From an uncultured Pseudohongiella sp. (lineage in GTDB: Bacteria; Pseudomonadota; Gammaproteobacteria; Pseudomonadales; Pseudohongiellaceae), in NCBI GenBank assembly GCA_902537815.1, contig CACBCS010000011.1, positions 1-63,177 of the forward strand: a DNA stretch of 63,177 bases, read 5' to 3'. Under the pieces are notes generated by a model that worked only from the letters and a program-made list of their open reading frames with translations, made no database searches and was not told where the DNA came from. Made by a program: the position numbers and the translations under genes. This document shows, in pieces, positions 44,736-54,124 of this stretch; the first letter of the stretch is position 1, and the number at the start of each line of letters is the position of its first letter.

Positions 44736-45575
44736 TCACAATGGATTCTTTCGAAACTGATCTATAGAACTAGCCAGTGAGGACAAGGGCCCATCAATCG
44801 CCTCAACAATATTGTCTGGGGTCCCGTACAAACGTGCAGCTTGATCTTGTGGTGCGATCTCTAGCAGAAAAGCGCCTCCGGCAGAATGACCCGAAATATT
44901 CATTGTCCGGTTCGCTTGGAACCTTATTTCGCTGTGATAATTGGGGCGAATACGAAATCCAACTTCGTGAAGCTGATTGAGTATCTTGTCTTGATGAATG
45001 ATCTTGTTAGCCAGCCTTAATGTCGCCTCGCTCGCCGAACGCTCATCAAGGATAAGCTGTATTCCGCCGACATATCCGTATTCCTCACCATCCTCTTCTG
45101 CGCTGGCGTAAGCGGCGTTCTTGCCGTAGTTTTCCGCAGGAATCAAGTCTGCATCATAGTGAATCGCCACTATGGTCGCCTGGGCAACAACAGCTGCCTG
45201 CAGCACCTCGTCATATAACGCATATGCAGCCTCAAAGGCGATCTTATCGATGATCTCACCGCCTATCGTCATGTCTTCAACATTTAGTATGTAAGTACTC
45301 AGCCCCCTATCTATAAGCTTATCTCTTAGACTTTCCAGAGTAGGATCGATAAAGATACGCTCTTCTCCATTCGCCCCACCAGTATCAATATTGAAATGAT
45401 GAGGCAATGTGTGATCAGAAACTAACAGTACATCTGTCCTTTTGATACGCTCAAGATCAGCACTTATATTTCTGATTTTTGATTGCTCATTCGAATCGCA
45501 GCTACAGAGAATCATACCCGTCAGAAGCATTAGACAGGTTCTGTTATTAACTGGTTGTTTTATAATGCAGCCCAT
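44736..45575 (-). CDS. Lipoprotein, possibly amidase_3-like
   Basis: 279 aa. Lipobox ILCSC after a hydrophobic run. Parts recall N-acetylmuramoyl-alanine amidases: LIDRGLSTYIL, TIVAIHYDAD, SASEATLRLANKI, GHSAGGAFLLEIAPQDQAAR and IVEAIDGPLSSLASSI. The zinc ligands are only partly obvious (His17x in IHYD, Glu in FLLEIA), so activity is uncertain. It converges on the SDR gene. Confidence 0.5.
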   Translation of the reverse strand: MGCIIKQPVNNRTCLMLLTGMILCSCDSNEQSKIRNISADLERIKRTDVLLVSDHTLPHHFNIDTGGANGEERIFIDPTLESLRDKLIDRGLSTYILNVEDMTIGGEIIDKIAFEAAYALYDEVLQAAVVAQATIVAIHYDADLIPAENYGKNAAYASAEEDGEEYGYVGGIQLILDERSASEATLRLANKIIHQDKILNQLHEVGFRIRPNYHSEIRFQANRTMNISGHSAGGAFLLEIAPQDQAARLYGTPDNIVEAIDGPLSSLASSIDQFRKNPL

Positions 45576-45706
45576 TCTTGGCTTTTTCTTCTTTCTTAAG
45601 CCACTGATTCTACAACCTAGTCATCATATAACCGCCGCTAACAAAGCATCTGAGCGCCGTGGCATCTAATTCCCCACCGAATGCGCAAGAACATACTAAC
45701 AGTCAA

Positions 45707-46081
45707 TTATACAGTTGCGACTATATTCAAACCCATCATGATCAGAGTTACGACTGACGCAACCCAAATCCCCGAGCGCACAATTTTGATACCGCCTAAA
45801 TAGCACATCAAGAAGAGCACTCGGAGGGCTATCCATACTGAACCTGATAGCGTGAGATCGACATCTAAAATAACGCCCAACAGCATTAGAGTTATGAAAA
45901 CCGGAAGCGTTTCATATAGATTCGCAGAAGCACGCTGTGCTCGCTTTGTGATTGTGCTGAATTGGAAGTCGTCATCGCGATTTGAGAGTAGAAAGCTCAA
46001 ATTTCCCAAATTTAGAAGCATCGGGATGAGCCAACTCTGAATTAAAGTCAGCAGCAGAGCGCTCAATATTATTTCAATCAT
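45707..46081 (-). CDS. MAPEG-family membrane protein
   Basis: 124 aa with four spans. The MAPEG core is seen: KRAQRASANLYETLPVFITL. Family members conjugate glutathione or reduce peroxides at the membrane, but bacterial members are mostly untested. AGGATGGTG precedes the start. Confidence 0.8.
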   Translation of the reverse strand: MIEIILSALLLTLIQSWLIPMLLNLGNLSFLLSNRDDDFQFSTITKRAQRASANLYETLPVFITLMLLGVILDVDLTLSGSVWIALRVLFLMCYLGGIKIVRSGIWVASVVTLIMMGLNIVATV

Positions 46082-46138
46082 CTAAATCACCATCCTATTG
46101 TTAAGTTGCAGCAAGTTCATATCCAGCAGCGAATACGG

Positions 46139-46561
46139 CTAGGCTTTTATATTCTGCTCAAATGTGGGTAATCCTTCTTTTACTTCGTCCCAGTGCCTCG
46201 CTGTGGAATTCCAAATATTCATATCGACGCTTACCCATGAAGAGTCATCCAGGCTACCAGCTTTAATGAACTTTATTCCTTTCCAATCAGCCGGGCCAAT
46301 TGCTGCACTTATAATAGGCGAGCCACAATTCTCACAGAACCCTCGCTCAATAGTTGCTCCGTCCGTACCGACTACCGAATAATACTTTAATGCTCCTTGG
46401 AGGGTGAGGCTGCCCTCGGGTATCACGACTATCGTCGCCTTGCCTGAACCAGTCGATTTTTGGCAGTCAAGGCAGTGGCAGTGAATCGCATTCAATACCG
46501 CGTCTCTTTCCAATTCATATTTTACGTTTCCACATAGGCAGCCGCCCGTTGCCGTCTTCAT
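46139..46561 (-). CDS. GFA/CENP-V-domain zinc protein
   Basis: 140 aa from MKTATGGCLCGNVKYELERD with GGAGGGGG upstream; a longer frame starts 63 bases earlier but lacks a site. Zinc ligands: CLCG, HCHCLDCQK and FCENCGSPI. Family named for glutathione-dependent formaldehyde activation; most members have unknown substrates. Confidence 0.85.
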   Translation of the reverse strand: MKTATGGCLCGNVKYELERDAVLNAIHCHCLDCQKSTGSGKATIVVIPEGSLTLQGALKYYSVVGTDGATIERGFCENCGSPIISAAIGPADWKGIKFIKAGSLDDSSWVSVDMNIWNSTARHWDEVKEGLPTFEQNIKA

Positions 46562-46647
46562 ATCAAATCCCCCTCCACAATTAACATGAAAATTAAAAAC
46601 CCTAAAGCCAATCGCTTGCCACACCGTCTAGCCCGAAATGGGAAGTA

Positions 46648-46857
46648 CTATCCCTTCGGCCGCTTCATAGAAGCGAGAACCCATCTCCCTCCACCACTGA
46701 AATCTGCAATTACTTCGGGCTCACCGAAAGAAATTAACTCCCAACCTTCCTCACCCCAACGATTCAGGACCTTCTCAATACTAGTGATATCTTCAGTATC
46801 TTCCACGTGAATATAGAAAACCTTATGTTCCCAAGGTTGCGATTGTTTACCAAACAT
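46648..46857 (-). CDS. DUF4177-like small protein
   Basis: 69 aa from MFGKQSQPWEHKVFYIHVED with GGAG seven bases upstream. The pattern EKVLNRWGEEGWELISF followed by a strand and a lysine-rich end is that of DUF4177. Cytosolic; function unknown. Confidence 0.6.
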   Translation of the reverse strand: MFGKQSQPWEHKVFYIHVEDTEDITSIEKVLNRWGEEGWELISFGEPEVIADFSGGGRWVLASMKRPKG

Positions 46858-47006
46858 AAATTTCTCCATCAGCCACCAAAAGTAACACTCATAGTCCACT
46901 ATCGGCGCAAAGGTGCATAAGATTAAGTTAGACGGACAATCCCTCTAAGCAATATCTGGTTGACATTAAAAGCCAGTTGGATCTTTACTCTGAGTGAGAT
47001 ACACCC

Positions 47007-47993
47007 CTAACCATATATGGTTCTCATACCCAATTCATCATAACGCTCACCTTCAACCCTTTCCGCAAGTCGATTTAAAGCGTCAAGCTCACTCGGTTCC
47101 AGTAATATATTGTAGCTACCGAGGTTCGTTTCGAGATTCTCCATCCTTGTAGTACCCGGAATAGTCAATACATGGTCGCCTTGCGCCATAACCCAAGCCA
47201 GTGCGACTTGCGCGGCAGCACACGCTTTGTTTTGGGCTATTGTTTCAATTTCATCAGCGAGTATGAGATTGTTCATATAGGCATTGCCCTGAAAGCGCGG
47301 ATTGCTCTTACGCCAATCTTCAGCACCCAAGGAATCATTTTTCAAGCGCGCTGAAAGGATGCCTCGCCCTAGTGGTGAGTAGGCAGTCAGTGAGGCGCCA
47401 ACTTCCAAGCAAGCTGGAATCACGTCGGCTTCAATGTCGCGTGCAAATATTGAATACTCTGATTGAACTGCTGAAATAGGATGCACTTTTGCTGCTCTGC
47501 GGATAGTGTCGCCCGCAGCTTCAGACAGACCTATTGCTCGAACCTTACCTTCAGCTACAAGCTCTGCCATTGCTAAGACGGTTTCTTCGATGGGTGTTGC
47601 CGGGTCGACCCTGTGCAAATAATAAAGATCAATGAAGTCTGTCTTTAACCTAAGTAATGACCCCTCTACCGCGCGCCGGCAATTCCTCCTGGAGCCGTCG
47701 ATCCCAATTCGCATGCCTGTTTCCAAGTCGCGCGTAGGCCCAAATTTAGTTGCGATAAACAAACCGTCCCGCTTACCAGTAAAAGCATCACCCAAAAGCG
47801 TTTCATTGGCACTTCGAAAACCATATATTTCAGCGGTATCGAAGTGTTTTACACCCAGCTCGATTGCCTCATGAAGGAGTTTAATGGCAAGAGCCTTGTC
47901 AGTCGGTGGCCCATAGAACTCTGAAAGGCCCATACAGCCAAGGCCAATCGGCGGGATATAAATATCAGTGCTTCCTAACTGTCTCTTATTCAT
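47007..47993 (-). CDS. Aldo/keto reductase
   Basis: 328 aa TIM-barrel NADPH-dependent reductase. Motifs: [16 protein letters not shown], catalytic FDTAEIYG, Lys in LFIATKFG, His in LYYLHRVDP, and [19 protein letters not shown] for cofactor binding. AGGTG ribosome site. Divergent from the VOC gene. Confidence 0.93.
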   Translation of the reverse strand: MNKRQLGSTDIYIPPIGLGCMGLSEFYGPPTDKALAIKLLHEAIELGVKHFDTAEIYGFRSANETLLGDAFTGKRDGLFIATKFGPTRDLETGMRIGIDGSRRNCRRAVEGSLLRLKTDFIDLYYLHRVDPATPIEETVLAMAELVAEGKVRAIGLSEAAGDTIRRAAKVHPISAVQSEYSIFARDIEADVIPACLEVGASLTAYSPLGRGILSARLKNDSLGAEDWRKSNPRFQGNAYMNNLILADEIETIAQNKACAAAQVALAWVMAQGDHVLTIPGTTRMENLETNLGSYNILLEPSELDALNRLAERVEGERYDELGMRTIYG

Positions 47994-48110
47994 GTAACTG
48001 CACCTAATTTAAGACTATTATTCGATTTCAGACATCATAATGGTAAGAGAATTGCTGCCCGTGGTAAATTGACGACATCTAGAGTCAACCGCCAAAGATA
48101 CGGAGACCAA

Positions 48111-48545
48111 ATGCGCCTCACTCCCTTTCACCTTGCCATACAAGTTAGAGACATAGATGAAGCTAGAGAATTTTACGGGCAAAAACTTGGACTTCCCGAA
48201 GGGCGGAGCGCCTCAGAATGGATAGACTTTAATCTGTTTGGCCATCAACTGGTTACTCACCTAAATCCAGCCCTGGGCCGGGAAGGCAAAACCAGTAGCA
48301 TTTCCAATGGTGTCGATGGGCAGGGCGTGCCCGTTCCACATTTTGGTGTTGTTCTACAAATGACAGACTGGGTAACTTTAGCCGAGCAGGTGAAAAGCTT
48401 CGTTGACGGTTTCGTGATAGACCCGTATATCCGATTCAAAGGCGAGACAGGAGAACAAGCGACTATGTTCTTCCTTGATCCTTCGGGGAATGCTTTGGAG
48501 TTCAAGGCGTTCAAAGACATCGAAGGGCAGCTGTTTACTAAATAG
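48111..48545 (+). CDS. VOC-family (glyoxalase-like) protein
   Basis: 144 aa from [20 protein letters not shown] with CGGAG upstream. Two beta-alpha-beta modules: HLAIQVRD...[12 protein letters not shown] and [12 protein letters not shown]...[14 protein letters not shown]. Metal ligands His7, Glu near the end (LEFKAF) fit the family. Substrate unknown. Confidence 0.88.
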   Translation: MRLTPFHLAIQVRDIDEAREFYGQKLGLPEGRSASEWIDFNLFGHQLVTHLNPALGREGKTSSISNGVDGQGVPVPHFGVVLQMTDWVTLAEQVKSFVDGFVIDPYIRFKGETGEQATMFFLDPSGNALEFKAFKDIEGQLFTK

Positions 48546-48647
48546 AAAACTAAGATACCGGATGATTCATAAAATTTGACAAACGAATCTTTTATATCTT
48601 TTGACAAAGAGTCTTGGATAGCATCGAAGCATCATCTAGCCATGTCT

Positions 48648-48932
48648 TCAATTCTGCGCATTACAACTGTAGAAAATCTCAAATATTCGACCCCCAAGGT
48701 CTTTCGTTCGCTGCAGGCCACAAGAAAGTTGACCCTGAGCAAGATAATCGAGTGCTGCATCACGATATGATAGAGCCACTGCCTCCTCAGATTTAGCAAG
48801 ACCAAACGTAACGACAGAAATCAGCAAGTTGAGATATCCACCACAGTCAGTAATCAGCAACCGATCTCCAGGCCAATCGTCGATAACGTAACAGTGATCA
48901 ACAACGAAAAAAATCTCCGTGTTTCGGTGCAT
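48648..48932 (-). CDS. Doubtful hypothetical protein, 94 aa
   Basis: MHRNTEIFFVVDHCYVIDDW, LLITDCGGYLNLLISVVTFG and AVALSYRDAALDYLA look protein-like, but there is no good ribosome site and no family. It is the only candidate in 48546-49087. Confidence 0.3.
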   Translation of the reverse strand: MHRNTEIFFVVDHCYVIDDWPGDRLLITDCGGYLNLLISVVTFGLAKSEEAVALSYRDAALDYLAQGQLSCGLQRTKDLGGRIFEIFYSCNAQN

Positions 48933-49087
48933 TAAATGAATAGTCAGCGGCCCTAACAACGACGCAGGATGGAAGTAAAAAGGTGAACAGTAGGAGAAAC
49001 GCGAGCTTCAACACAATGATCTCAAAATCATAGTTAATCTTCTAAATAAGCGAAGCGCGCAACCAGGTATCACGCAACCAAAATTAG

Positions 49088-49348
49088 CTAATCAACGAGG
49101 GGAGCAAAATATCCGTCTTCGCACCAAAGCAATTTCCGCTCTGGATACTCCCGAGCAAGTTTTACTAGGTCACCAAAACTTTGAGGTTCGACATTGGCAA
49201 ATGGCGTCGGAGCATCATTTTTTAGATCGACGATCTCGCATCCTTCTGGAGCATCGGAGACAGCCGTGCACCCCGATACTCCTGCAATCACAAAAATCAT
49301 GTAGCATTTAAGCTTGATGTTTTTCACCGTCAATGAGGATTTACACAT
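49088..49348 (-). CDS. Small lipoprotein, 86 aa
   Basis: A basic start (KSSLTVKNIKLK) precedes MIFVIAGVSGC, a clear lipobox. The mature part is short: EGCEIVDLKNDAPTPFANVE, then KLLWCEDGYFAPLVD, with two further Cys. The true start may be an inner Met. No family recognised. Confidence 0.55.
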   Translation of the reverse strand: MCKSSLTVKNIKLKCYMIFVIAGVSGCTAVSDAPEGCEIVDLKNDAPTPFANVEPQSFGDLVKLAREYPERKLLWCEDGYFAPLVD

Positions 49349-49449
49349 TAATATTGCAAGGGTACGACAATTGGAAAATTACTTTTACCACCTTCCATAG
49401 CAAGGCAGCCGCAGCAGATTCTATGCATCTAAATTTAGTGCACCTGTGG

Positions 49450-49782
49450 CTAGTTGCGAAGCTTACTATCATCCGCCGCCTGAAGTAATGAGAGAATAAA
49501 ACTGGTCACCGATCGCGACCCCATCATCAAACTTGTGACAGCTACTTCGACTCGTTCGTTGGTCTGAAGGTACTCCATTATTCGGCTTCTTTCAGCCTCG
49601 GTAATAAAACCTGTAGCGAGACACTGATTAAGTCCGTTTTTTACGAACCTCCAATCCTGCTCGTTCATAGAAGCCGTGCGCTTGCGTCCTGTCATAAGTT
49701 TCATCGCATTACAATACAAAGCTTCTAATTCAGAACTGCACTTCTGGATCGGACTTTTAATTCTGAGTCTTAGCCCAGTCAT
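49450..49782 (-). CDS. Hypothetical protein, 110 aa
   Basis: Helical and soluble: ELEALYCNAMKLMTGRKRTA, MNEQDWRFVKNGLNQCLATG, VTSLMMGSRSVTSFILSLLQ. No family recognised and no neighbours on its strand. It is the last gene before the right-hand core block. Confidence 0.5.
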   Translation of the reverse strand: MTGLRLRIKSPIQKCSSELEALYCNAMKLMTGRKRTASMNEQDWRFVKNGLNQCLATGFITEAERSRIMEYLQTNERVEVAVTSLMMGSRSVTSFILSLLQAADDSKLRN

Positions 49783-49967
49783 CGTAGTCTATCGGCGGCA
49801 TGAAGTTTGCGCACGATAGAAACGCCCGACTAGCAAACCATTTCCCGTAAAGCGCACCCAAAATAGCTGCGCTCAAATGATTCCGGGTTGTGCTTTGTGA
49901 CGCACATGTTACATTACCCGACTTTTAAATTCCCGCATGATGGCAACTTACTGCTACAGGACGCAAC

Positions 49968-51065
49968 ATGAGCACCCATAAAATCGCCCTGCTTGACGGC
50001 GACGGTATCGGCCCGGAAATCATGGCTGAAGCCGTCAAAATTTTAAACCTGGTAGCCGAACGCAACCAGGTGAATTTTGAGCTGGAAAGCGGCGCTTTTG
50101 GCGCGACCGCTTACTTCAGCCATGGCAACTCGTTCCCAGACGAAACCAAAGCCCTTTGCGATTCCGCTGATGCCATACTGAAAGGCCCGATCGGACTGAG
50201 CCACGAAGAATCCAAGAAGATCCCCGTTGATATGCAACCTGAGCGCGGCGCTCTGCTGCCCCTGCGCCGTCGGTACGACACTTTCGCGAACTTCCGCCCG
50301 GTATACCTGCCAAAGGATATTGCGCATTTTTCGCCCCTGAAAGCGGAAATCATTGGTGACGGCATTGACTTCATCATCATCCGTGAACTTGTCGGCGGCC
50401 TGTATTTTGGCAACAAGGAAACCGGCGTCACCGAGAGCGGTAAACGCTTTGTGAATGAAAGTCTGGAATACGATGAAGATCAAATCGCCCGGATCGCGCG
50501 GGTGGCCTTTGAAACCGCCCAGAAACGTCAGGGCGTCCTGCATAACATTCACAAGAGCAATGTGCTCAAGTCGAGCGTGCTTTGGAATGAAGTCATGGAG
50601 GAAGTCGACAGAGATTTTCCTGATGTACAGATTAAGCACATCCTAGTGGATGCTGCTGCCACCTACCTCTGTCTTAACCCCGGGCAGTTCGACGTGATGG
50701 TCATGGAAAACATGTTCGGAGACATCCTGAGCGATCAGGGGGGCGGCATTCTGGGGTCCCTCGGCCTGATGCCTTCGGCCTGCATGGGGCCGGATAAGGC
50801 CTACTACGAGCCTTCTCATGGTTCCGCGCCCGACATTGCCGGACAGAAAATCGCCAACCCCTATTCCATGATAGGCTCGGTCGCCATGATGCTTGAAATG
50901 AGCTTTGGCATGGACAGCGAGGCCCGAAACGTCTGGCAGGCTATGCAGTCAGTCTTCGCTCAGGGTTTCTCCACCCCCGACCTTTCGAAACCGGGAAGTG
51001 ATGTCAAGATGATCAGTACCGACGGGTTCGGCGACCTGGTCGCCGAGGAACTCAGCAAACTGTGA
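49968..51065 (+). CDS. leuB: 3-isopropylmalate dehydrogenase
   Basis: NAD-dependent oxidative decarboxylation of 3-isopropylmalate in leucine synthesis. 365 aa: DGDGIGPEIMAEAVKIL, KGPIGL, FANFRPVYLP, IIIRELVGGLYFG, HKSNVLKSS, VMENMFGDILSDQGGGILGS and PSHGSAPDIAGQKIANP. AGGA ribosome site. leuC and leuD are not beside it. Its stop is one base from that of the convergent synthase-like gene. Confidence 0.9.
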   Translation: MSTHKIALLDGDGIGPEIMAEAVKILNLVAERNQVNFELESGAFGATAYFSHGNSFPDETKALCDSADAILKGPIGLSHEESKKIPVDMQPERGALLPLRRRYDTFANFRPVYLPKDIAHFSPLKAEIIGDGIDFIIIRELVGGLYFGNKETGVTESGKRFVNESLEYDEDQIARIARVAFETAQKRQGVLHNIHKSNVLKSSVLWNEVMEEVDRDFPDVQIKHILVDAAATYLCLNPGQFDVMVMENMFGDILSDQGGGILGSLGLMPSACMGPDKAYYEPSHGSAPDIAGQKIANPYSMIGSVAMMLEMSFGMDSEARNVWQAMQSVFAQGFSTPDLSKPGSDVKMISTDGFGDLVAEELSKL

Positions 51066-51066
51066 C

Positions 51067-52602
51067 TCAGAGACTGTGGAGTTTCAGATTGACCATTCTG
51101 AGAGTGGCCTTCACCGCTGCCATCACCTGATTAGAATCAACCCCACGGGTCTTGAAGTCGCGCTCTCCTGATTGCCAGGTGATAATACACTCGGTCAGCG
51201 CATCAGTCTGACCGCCTCGCGGGATATGCACCTCGTAGTCCCCCAGAGCGGGCATAACAAAATCGCGGCACTTCAGGATATTGGTAATAGCATCCATGAA
51301 CGCATCAAAGCCACCATTACCAGAGCCGGTGCCCTGCAGCTCTTCCCCTTCAATTTCGACACAGACACTTGCCGTGCTCGCCACTTTGAATCCGGTGTTG
51401 ATATGACAGTTCAGCAGCGTGATGTGATGGTATTCTTTGCTTTCCATCACATCAGCGATGATAAAGGGAAGATCTTCTGCGGTAACCACCTGCTTGGAGT
51501 CTCCCAGCTGTACCACCCGCTCTAACACCTTGGCTTTTTCTTCATCGGAAAGCTGAATCCCCAGTTCATCCAGATTATTCGTCAGCGACGCCTTACCGCT
51601 CATTTTGCCCAGCGCATAACTGTGCTTTCTGGCGAATCGCTCAGGACTGAGAGTGCTCTTATACAGGTCCCCTTTCAGATCACCGTCCGCATGAATGCCG
51701 GCGGTCTGGGTAAACACATCAGCGCCGACGATGGGCGAATTGGCCGCGATCCATTTACCGGAGAAGTTTTCTACCATCCGACTCACCATCGCGATATGAG
51801 TTTCATCGACAGACAGCTTTACCCCCATCTTGTCTTTCAGAGCAACCGCGACTTCTGCCAGTGACGCATTACCGGCACGCTCGCCAAGGCAATTTACCGT
51901 GCAGTGGATGTTTTCGATTCCTACCCCAACGGCCGCCATGACGTTTGCAGTGGCCAGCCCGTAGTCATTGTGCGGATGGAAGTCAAACAGCTTATCGGGG
52001 AACCTGCTGAGCATGTCGCTCAGGGCTTCACTGACTTCTGTCGGCGACATCAGACCCAGGGTGTCAGGAAGCAGGATGTGACCTATATTCAGATGTTGCA
52101 CTCCGCGAACCAGACCGAACACATAGTCTCGGCTGTTCTTGTAGCCGTTGGACCAGTCCTCGAGATACATATTGACGCGCATCCCCGACGCTTCGGCATA
52201 CTCTACGGTTCTGATAATGTCTTCAACATGCCCATCCAGCGTCTTGCCGAGCTGCTCCCGGCAATGTTTCTCACTGCCTTTACACAGCAGGTTGATGACC
52301 TGACCGCCGGCGTCTCTGATCCAGTCCACACTGCGCTGGTAGTCGACAAATCCCAGTACTTCAACGCGATCGGCTAAGCCTTCACTTTCCGCCCATCGAA
52401 TGATTTGCGCCACCGCTTCTTTCTCCCCCTCGGATACGCAGGCTGAAGCAACTTCTATGCGATCCACCCTAAGGGACTGGAGCAAGGCACGGGCGATATT
52501 CAGTTTTTCATTCGCGGAAAATGAAACGCCCTGGGTCTGCTCGCCATCGCGGAGCGTGGTATCCAGCAATCGAATGTGCCCTGGCTGGGTCGTGCTGTTC
52601 AT
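51067..52602 (-). CDS. Second 2-isopropylmalate/citramalate synthase-like enzyme
   Basis: 511 aa DRE-TIM metallolyase: LLDTTLRDGEQTQGVSFSAN, LFDFHPHNDYGLATANV and AGIHADGDLKGDLY, then a C-terminal regulatory-type domain (EELQGTGSGNGGFDAFMDAI). It differs from LeuA at 11845, being shorter with another N-terminus. It may make citramalate or homocitrate, or serve as an alternative leuA. LeuB also handles methylmalate in the citramalate route, so the neighbouring leuB fits either idea. Confidence 0.85.
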   Translation of the reverse strand: MNSTTQPGHIRLLDTTLRDGEQTQGVSFSANEKLNIARALLQSLRVDRIEVASACVSEGEKEAVAQIIRWAESEGLADRVEVLGFVDYQRSVDWIRDAGGQVINLLCKGSEKHCREQLGKTLDGHVEDIIRTVEYAEASGMRVNMYLEDWSNGYKNSRDYVFGLVRGVQHLNIGHILLPDTLGLMSPTEVSEALSDMLSRFPDKLFDFHPHNDYGLATANVMAAVGVGIENIHCTVNCLGERAGNASLAEVAVALKDKMGVKLSVDETHIAMVSRMVENFSGKWIAANSPIVGADVFTQTAGIHADGDLKGDLYKSTLSPERFARKHSYALGKMSGKASLTNNLDELGIQLSDEEKAKVLERVVQLGDSKQVVTAEDLPFIIADVMESKEYHHITLLNCHINTGFKVASTASVCVEIEGEELQGTGSGNGGFDAFMDAITNILKCRDFVMPALGDYEVHIPRGGQTDALTECIITWQSGERDFKTRGVDSNQVMAAVKATLRMVNLKLHSL

Positions 52603-52966
52603 CGGTCTTTTCCAGATTGTTGTTGATTAAGTTTTTTAACATTCGGCTCAGAGTCGAAAGGCAGGCGCTGAAGAATGCCTGCGGGCAAGGATTCTAGCAA
52701 AAACTTGCAAGCTAACGTAATCAGAATAGCCCAAGCCTGTGATTTTTCAACAATTTTGATGCTACAGCGACTCAATTGGAGTGCCATGGTATTCGTTATA
52801 TACTGCTCCGCGCTCAAAATTATTCGCACAACCCGGGCCAGCGAAAACCGCTCACAGGATCGAAGATCCACTGTAGTCGCCTGTGCGCACCTGCTCCGGG
52901 TATGGCCCGAATGCATGCAGATCCCTGCCACAGCAGCCTGGCTATCCGAATTGGGAATGACACTTG
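52603..52966. other. Divergent promoter region
   Basis: About 360 bases between the synthase-like gene and the RDD gene. No supported gene. GCAGGC and GCCTGC (52661-52682) form a small hairpin. Promoters for both genes should lie here. Confidence 0.4.
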
Positions 52967-53467
52967 ATGGAAGATTCAGCGACCAACACGGTTCAGGAAA
53001 ACCCTGCTGACTTTCCGGTCGCCGGGCTGTGGCGCCGATTGGTCGCCCTGCTTTACGATGGATTTCTCGTCGCTGCCATCTGGATGGTTCTCGGCTATCT
53101 GATCCAGTTTGCGTTCGGCACAGACACCAACCAGCTTGTGGATGGGCGCGTAGTCACCGACCCGCTGCAGGACGCGGTGATCTTTTTCATGATGGTGACG
53201 ACGTCATTCGGCTTCTATGCCTGGTTCTGGGGGCGCAGTGGGCAGACTCTGGGGATGATCGCATGGCGACTGCGGGCTCAGCGTCCGGACGGCCAACTGC
53301 TGACGCTGCCTCAAAGTGCCCTGCGCTTTGGGCTCGCCTGGCCGAGTTTCTTCCTGCTGGGCATCGGGTTCTTCTGGCTGCTGATCAATCGGCAGCAGGG
53401 CACACTGCATGATCGTTTCTCAGACACCCGGGTGGTGCTGGTGCCGCGCTCGTATCGTCCGTTCTGA
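52967..53467 (+). CDS. RDD-family membrane protein
   Basis: 166 aa. RDD signature: GLWRRLVALLYDGFLVAAIW for span 1, YAWFWGRSGQTLGMIAWRLR after span 2, and INRQQGTLHDRFSDTRVV at the end. Three spans. Function of the family is mostly unknown. Convergent with the thioesterase gene. Confidence 0.88.
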   Translation: MEDSATNTVQENPADFPVAGLWRRLVALLYDGFLVAAIWMVLGYLIQFAFGTDTNQLVDGRVVTDPLQDAVIFFMMVTTSFGFYAWFWGRSGQTLGMIAWRLRAQRPDGQLLTLPQSALRFGLAWPSFFLLGIGFFWLLINRQQGTLHDRFSDTRVVLVPRSYRPF

Positions 53468-53472
53468 GAAGA

Positions 53473-53916
53473 TCAAGCGACTTTCTCTTCCCGCCGATTG
53501 AGTAAATCAACAAGCGCTGCCGGCACTTCCGCAATCTGGTGCTGATCAAAGTCAAAAAACACCACTCCGGTCTTGGCCTGACACACGACAGTTTCGAGTG
53601 CGCTGTTGGTTACCTGAAAGGAAATGTCAAAGCCGTAGCGATTAAAGTCGTTGACGCCAACATCAATGAGCAGCCGGTCTTCGGCGAAGGATTCGGACCG
53701 GAAATCTACAGCCTGATCCGCCACCACCAGTCCCAGCCCGAACACGTTGGCCTCAGAGAATCCAAGATGAGCCAGAAACTGAAGACGCGCCTCGTTCAGA
53801 ATCTGCAGCATCGCGACACTGTCGAGATGCTTGGCGTAATTCAGATCGCTGATGCCGACCGCTCTTTCCATGCTGAACAAAAATTGGTTGGGGGTACCGA
53901 TCTCCACTCTTGGCAT
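53473..53916 (-). CDS. Hotdog-fold acyl-CoA thioesterase
   Basis: 147 aa of the 4-hydroxybenzoyl-CoA thioesterase type: FSMERAVGISDLNYAKHLDS, ILNEARLQFLAHLGFSE, VVADQAVDFRSESFAEDRLL and AKTGVVFFDFDQHQIAEVP. Asp and Asn in the ISDLNYAKH block match the usual active-site region. GAGGAG upstream. Divergent from pepA. Confidence 0.8.
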   Translation of the reverse strand: MPRVEIGTPNQFLFSMERAVGISDLNYAKHLDSVAMLQILNEARLQFLAHLGFSEANVFGLGLVVADQAVDFRSESFAEDRLLIDVGVNDFNRYGFDISFQVTNSALETVVCQAKTGVVFFDFDQHQIAEVPAALVDLLNRREEKVA

Positions 53917-54124
53917 AACCACTCCTCGTAATACAGTAACCGGCCTGATTGTTCAGACAACAGCGACTGAAAAAGGTTCACGATGGCCGGACGGAAACTA
54001 CTTCGGCCATGCCGACTCAAGGCAACCTCTCCGGCTGGCGGCATCGTGTTGCTTATGCCCTCGAATGACTTTAGGATTGGGTCGGCGTTTAGAGACTTTT
54101 GCGCCAGGGAGGCGCGTTATTATT

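Noticed and set aside
49783-49967. Right-hand attachment repeat of tRNA-Leu
   Set aside because: No stretch matching the tRNA 3' end was found before leuB.
18867-49967. CRISPR arrays or cas genes
   Set aside because: No regularly spaced identical short repeats and no Cas-like proteins were seen.
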